Source: JAGVSV01 sp040766135
GTDB taxonomy: Bacteria > Bacillota > Clostridia > Christensenellales > Aristaeellaceae
Length of the DNA: 64,000 bases
Assembly (NCBI GenBank): GCA_040766135.1
Contig: JAXGRA010000008.1
Coordinates: 62,001 to 126,000, forward strand
Direction of reading: 5' to 3'
The notes below the pieces were generated by a model. The model was not told the DNA's origin. It made no database searches and saw only the letters and a program-made list of their open reading frames with translations. A program made the translations under genes and the position numbers. The first letter of the stretch is position 1, and each line of letters begins with the position of its first letter. Positions 61,768-64,000 of the stretch are shown one piece after another.

Positions 61768-62691
61768 TCAGTCCCGCAGGCTGCGGCCGGTCAGGGTAAG
61801 GAAGATGTCCTCCAAGTCAGGCTCGTTGATGGCCATGTCGGTGATCTCTATATGATGATGGGTGAGCACATCCAGCAAATCGCGCAGTTGGTTCTTCTTT
61901 TGCTTCAGGGTAAAGCGCCAGCTGTGCTCGCGCACGTCAATCTGCGCCACGCCCTCCACGCTGCGCAGCTCCTCCACCGGCACCTCGCCCTTGAGCGTCA
62001 TGGTGATGTACCAGTGCTCCTCCACCAGCGCGCGCAGTTCGGGCAGGGTGCCCTGCGCGATGATCTGCCCCATGTCCATGATGGCAATGCGGTTGCACAG
62101 CTGCTGCGCCTCCTCCATGTAATGGGTGGTGTACAGGATGGTCATGCCCTGCGCGTTTAGCTTTAGAATAGCTTCCATGATGTGGTTGCGGCTTTGCGGG
62201 TCGATGCCCACGGTGGGTTCGTCCAATATCAGCAGCTTAGGCCGGTGCACCAGGCCGCAGGCGATGTTAAGCCTGCGCTTCATGCCGCCGGAGAAGGTCT
62301 TCACCTTGTCGCGGCGGCGATCAGTCAGCCCCACAAATTGCAGCGTTTCCTGCATGCTTTGGGTCAGTTCCGCGCCCTTCATGCCGTACAGGGAGCCGAA
62401 AAAGCGGATGTTCTGCTCGGCGGTCAGGTCGTTGTACACGGCCAAATCCTGCGGCACGATGCCCATGCGGTATTTACACTGGGTCAGGTTGCTGTCCAGG
62501 TCCAGGCCATCGATAATGACCTTGCCCTCATCCTTGCGGATGAGGCCTGTGATGATGTTGATGGTGGTGCTTTTTCCGGCACCGTTGGGCCCCAGCAGGC
62601 CGAAAATTTCCCCCGGCCGCGCGGTAAAGCTGATGGATGACACCGCCAACTTGCGGTCATAGCGCTTGACGAGTTTTTGGGTTTCCAGCAT
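61768..62691 (-). CDS. ABC exporter ATP-binding protein
   Basis: The protein has 307 residues. It has Walker A GPNGAGKST near 36, Q loop GIVPQDLAVY, signature FSGGMKRRL near 137 and Walker B LLILDEPTVGIDP near 156. A C-terminal ~80-residue extension is typical of drug and antibiotic exporters of the DrrA/LnrL type. ATG 62691 follows GGGGAG. The position upstream of two ABC-2 permeases and downstream of a NarL-type pair matches lnrL. Confidence 0.93.
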   Translation of the reverse strand: MLETQKLVKRYDRKLAVSSISFTARPGEIFGLLGPNGAGKSTTINIITGLIRKDEGKVIIDGLDLDSNLTQCKYRMGIVPQDLAVYNDLTAEQNIRFFGSLYGMKGAELTQSMQETLQFVGLTDRRRDKVKTFSGGMKRRLNIACGLVHRPKLLILDEPTVGIDPQSRNHIMEAILKLNAQGMTILYTTHYMEEAQQLCNRIAIMDMGQIIAQGTLPELRALVEEHWYITMTLKGEVPVEELRSVEGVAQIDVREHSWRFTLKQKKNQLRDLLDVLTHHHIEITDMAINEPDLEDIFLTLTGRSLRD

Positions 62692-62750
62692 AAGTCTCCC
62701 CTCCTTTACGCCTGCATTGTATCGCGCCGCGCATATTCCCGCGCGTGGAT

Positions 62751-62780
62751 AAAGTCATGCGCTGCCATGACTTTTGTCAT
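62751..62780. promoter_or_regulatory. Palindrome cluster upstream of the ABC exporter operon
   Basis: AAAGTCATG (62751-62759) pairs with CATGACTTT (62766-62774), and ATGACTTTTGTCAT (62767-62780) is a second palindrome sharing an arm with it. It lies between the response-regulator stop and the ATPase start, so it may be the regulator's operator. A terminator role is also possible because of the T-run. Confidence 0.55.
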
Positions 62781-62809
62781 AACAGCGCAAGCAGGGAATG
62801 GATATGAAA

Positions 62810-63415
62810 TTATAATTCACCCTTCAACCGGTGGATAGCAATCTGGGTGCGGTGCTCCAGGCCGGTTTTTTGCAGGATGGTGGTGATGTGATTTTTGACG
62901 GTGCCCTCGGACAGATACAGCATTTCGGCGATGCGCTTGTTGTTCAGGCCCTGGGCAATCAGCGACACAATATCGTCCTCGCGCTCGGTCAGCTCGGCCA
63001 GTTTGCCGCCGACGTTGGGCAGGGTGCGGCGCACCGCGTCCATGGCCGCGGTGTCATATACCGTGTTGCCGCGCGATATCTCTACAATGGCATGTACGAT
63101 GGAATCCGGCGTAGCGGATTTGAGCAAATAGCCGTGCGCGCCCTGGCGCAGGCTTTGCAGCATCTCGCTGTCCTCGTCAAAGGTGGTCAGCACCAGCACA
63201 CGGGTATGTGCGGCCACTTGCGCCAGCACATCCAGCCCGCTTTTGACGGGCATGCGCAAGTCCAGCAGCAGCACATCGCAATCATGGCACAGGCGCAGCG
63301 CGTCCAATCCATTGACGCCCGTGCCCACAATGGTGATGCCCTCGCGCCCTTCTAACAAAATGGACAGCGATTCCCGAATCAAGGCATCATCGTCCACAAT
63401 GGCTACCCGGATCAT
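62810..63415 (-). CDS. NarL/LuxR-family response regulator
   Basis: The protein has 201 residues. The receiver domain has DDDALIRESLSILLEG near 8 and the phospho-acceptor Asp in VLLLDLRMPVKSGLDVL near 53, with Lys in LLKSATPDS near 103. The LuxR-type helix-turn-helix is LTEREDDIVSLIAQGLNNKRIAEML, then YLSEGTVKNHITTIL (about 142-185). ATG 63415 overlaps the kinase stop as ATGA, so the pair is translated together. It probably controls the ABC exporter downstream. Confidence 0.94.
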   Translation of the reverse strand: MIRVAIVDDDALIRESLSILLEGREGITIVGTGVNGLDALRLCHDCDVLLLDLRMPVKSGLDVLAQVAAHTRVLVLTTFDEDSEMLQSLRQGAHGYLLKSATPDSIVHAIVEISRGNTVYDTAAMDAVRRTLPNVGGKLAELTEREDDIVSLIAQGLNNKRIAEMLYLSEGTVKNHITTILQKTGLEHRTQIAIHRLKGEL

Positions 63416-64000
63416 GCTTCCCCCTCCCTGGGCAGCAGGGTGATGACCTGCATGCCCTGATCGCCGCGCACCATCAGGCTGCCGCCCAGCGCAGCGGTGC
63501 GCTCCCGCATGCCGGACAGGCCCATGCCCTCCACCATGTCCTGCGCGCCCACGCCGTTATCGGCCACCTCCAGGCGCACCATGCCGGGCAGCATCTGCAG
63601 CGAGATGTGCACCTGCGAAGCATGCGCGTGGCGCAGCACATTGCCCAGCGCTTCGGTCAGGTTGGCGTTAAGCGCCTCCCACTGCGCCGGGGTAAGCGGC
63701 TGTTCGCTGTCCTGTATGTCAGCAATTACCTGTAATCCGCTGTCGCGGCGGAAGCGTTCAATGATCAGCGCCATTTCCTGCGCGCTTAGGTCGGGTGCTT
63801 CAGCACGCATGTTGTGCACCGCGCTGCGGATGCGCTCCATGCCCTGGCGCAGGGCATCGGTGGCGGTGACCACCATGGCATCTGCGCGCTCAGGTTGTGT
63901 AGGCATCACCTTTCGCGCGGCCTCCAGCTGCAAAATGGACGCCGCCACGCTGTGGCCCAGCAAATCATGCACATCCTGCGCGATGCGCTGCCGCTCCTGC
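63412..64000 (-). CDS. Sensor histidine kinase (HisKA_3 type), N-terminal part missing
   Basis: The gene continues past the window end, so only about 196 C-terminal residues are seen. The dimerisation and phospho-acceptor helix is ERQRIAQDVHDLLGHSVA with the His, typical of NarX/LnrJ-type kinases. The ATPase part has NLTEALGNVLRHAHASQVHI (N box) and LEVADNGVGAQDMVEGMGLSGMRER (G box). Any membrane-spanning sensor part lies outside the window. Its stop overlaps the response regulator start. Confidence 0.92.
   Translation of the reverse strand, partial: QERQRIAQDVHDLLGHSVAASILQLEAARKVMPTQPERADAMVVTATDALRQGMERIRSAVHNMRAEAPDLSAQEMALIIERFRRDSGLQVIADIQDSEQPLTPAQWEALNANLTEALGNVLRHAHASQVHISLQMLPGMVRLEVADNGVGAQDMVEGMGLSGMRERTAALGGSLMVRGDQGMQVITLLPREGEA

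Overview
The window reads as chromosomal DNA of an anaerobic Gram-positive bacterium of the Clostridia, GC-rich (roughly 60% by eye). This placement is an inference. It rests on strong GGAGG ribosome sites, a spoVB-mazG-rqcP sporulation-type cluster, an oxygen-independent ribonucleotide reductase (nrdDG), rubrerythrin, Lpl-type sugar ABC parts, a TRAP transporter and many GTG/TTG starts. No rRNA, tRNA, CRISPR array, prophage or insertion sequence was recognised. Almost every base belongs to a gene or a short control region. The one long non-coding stretch is 22393-23013.

Layout. 1-7987 (+): the 3' part of murC, lepA, a zinc-ribbon membrane protein, then glnS and gltX. 8058-11893 (-): a membrane-anchored solute-binding protein and a complete amino-acid ABC importer. 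12018-17691: an AraC regulator divergent from a YhcH-like protein, a GH105 hydrolase and a TRAP transporter, probably one unit for oligogalacturonide-type sugars. 17831-19390 (+): a PIG-L deacetylase, a 39-residue membrane peptide and rubrerythrin. 19521-22392 (+): a sigma factor with its membrane partner. 22393-23013: non-coding DNA with two kinds of phased repeats. 23014-29052: birA, a FabG-like reductase, an orphan binding protein, a DUF1638 protein, a Gfo/Idh/MocA dehydrogenase, deoC and a Pr6Pr-like membrane protein. 29153-36169 (-): an Lpl-type ABC importer whose lplB-like permease is broken by two frameshifts, a GHL6-like hydrolase and a GH125 mannosidase. 36190-40838 (-): a DUF1653 protein, an Fe-S aldo/keto reductase, OsmC, nrdG and nrdD. 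40983-50757 (-): gyrB-gyrA-spoVB-mazG-hup-rqcP-obgE-yhbY, the housekeeping core. 50988-54230 (+): a DUF4838 protein, a second dehydrogenase and an amidohydrolase. 54342-58507 (+): a second sigma factor, its DUF4367-like partner and two secreted SH3-type proteins. 58545-64000 (-): a Fic protein and a histidine kinase/response regulator/ABC exporter operon in the order of the Bacillus lnrJKLMN (yfiJKLMN) antibiotic-resistance locus, with the kinase cut by the window end.

The most notable signals are: (1) inverted arrays of 9-bp CGTACG units with a 31-bp perfect inverted repeat (22645-22889), close to four TGTCA pentamers spaced exactly 10 bp apart; (2) a terminator upstream of fic whose loop can pair with downstream sequence; (3) a layered nrdD control region with a good NrdR-box match; (4) mutually exclusive hairpins inside the amino-acid ABC operon; (5) a palindrome cluster in front of the ABC exporter; (6) two sigma/membrane-partner modules, one with two plausible translation starts.
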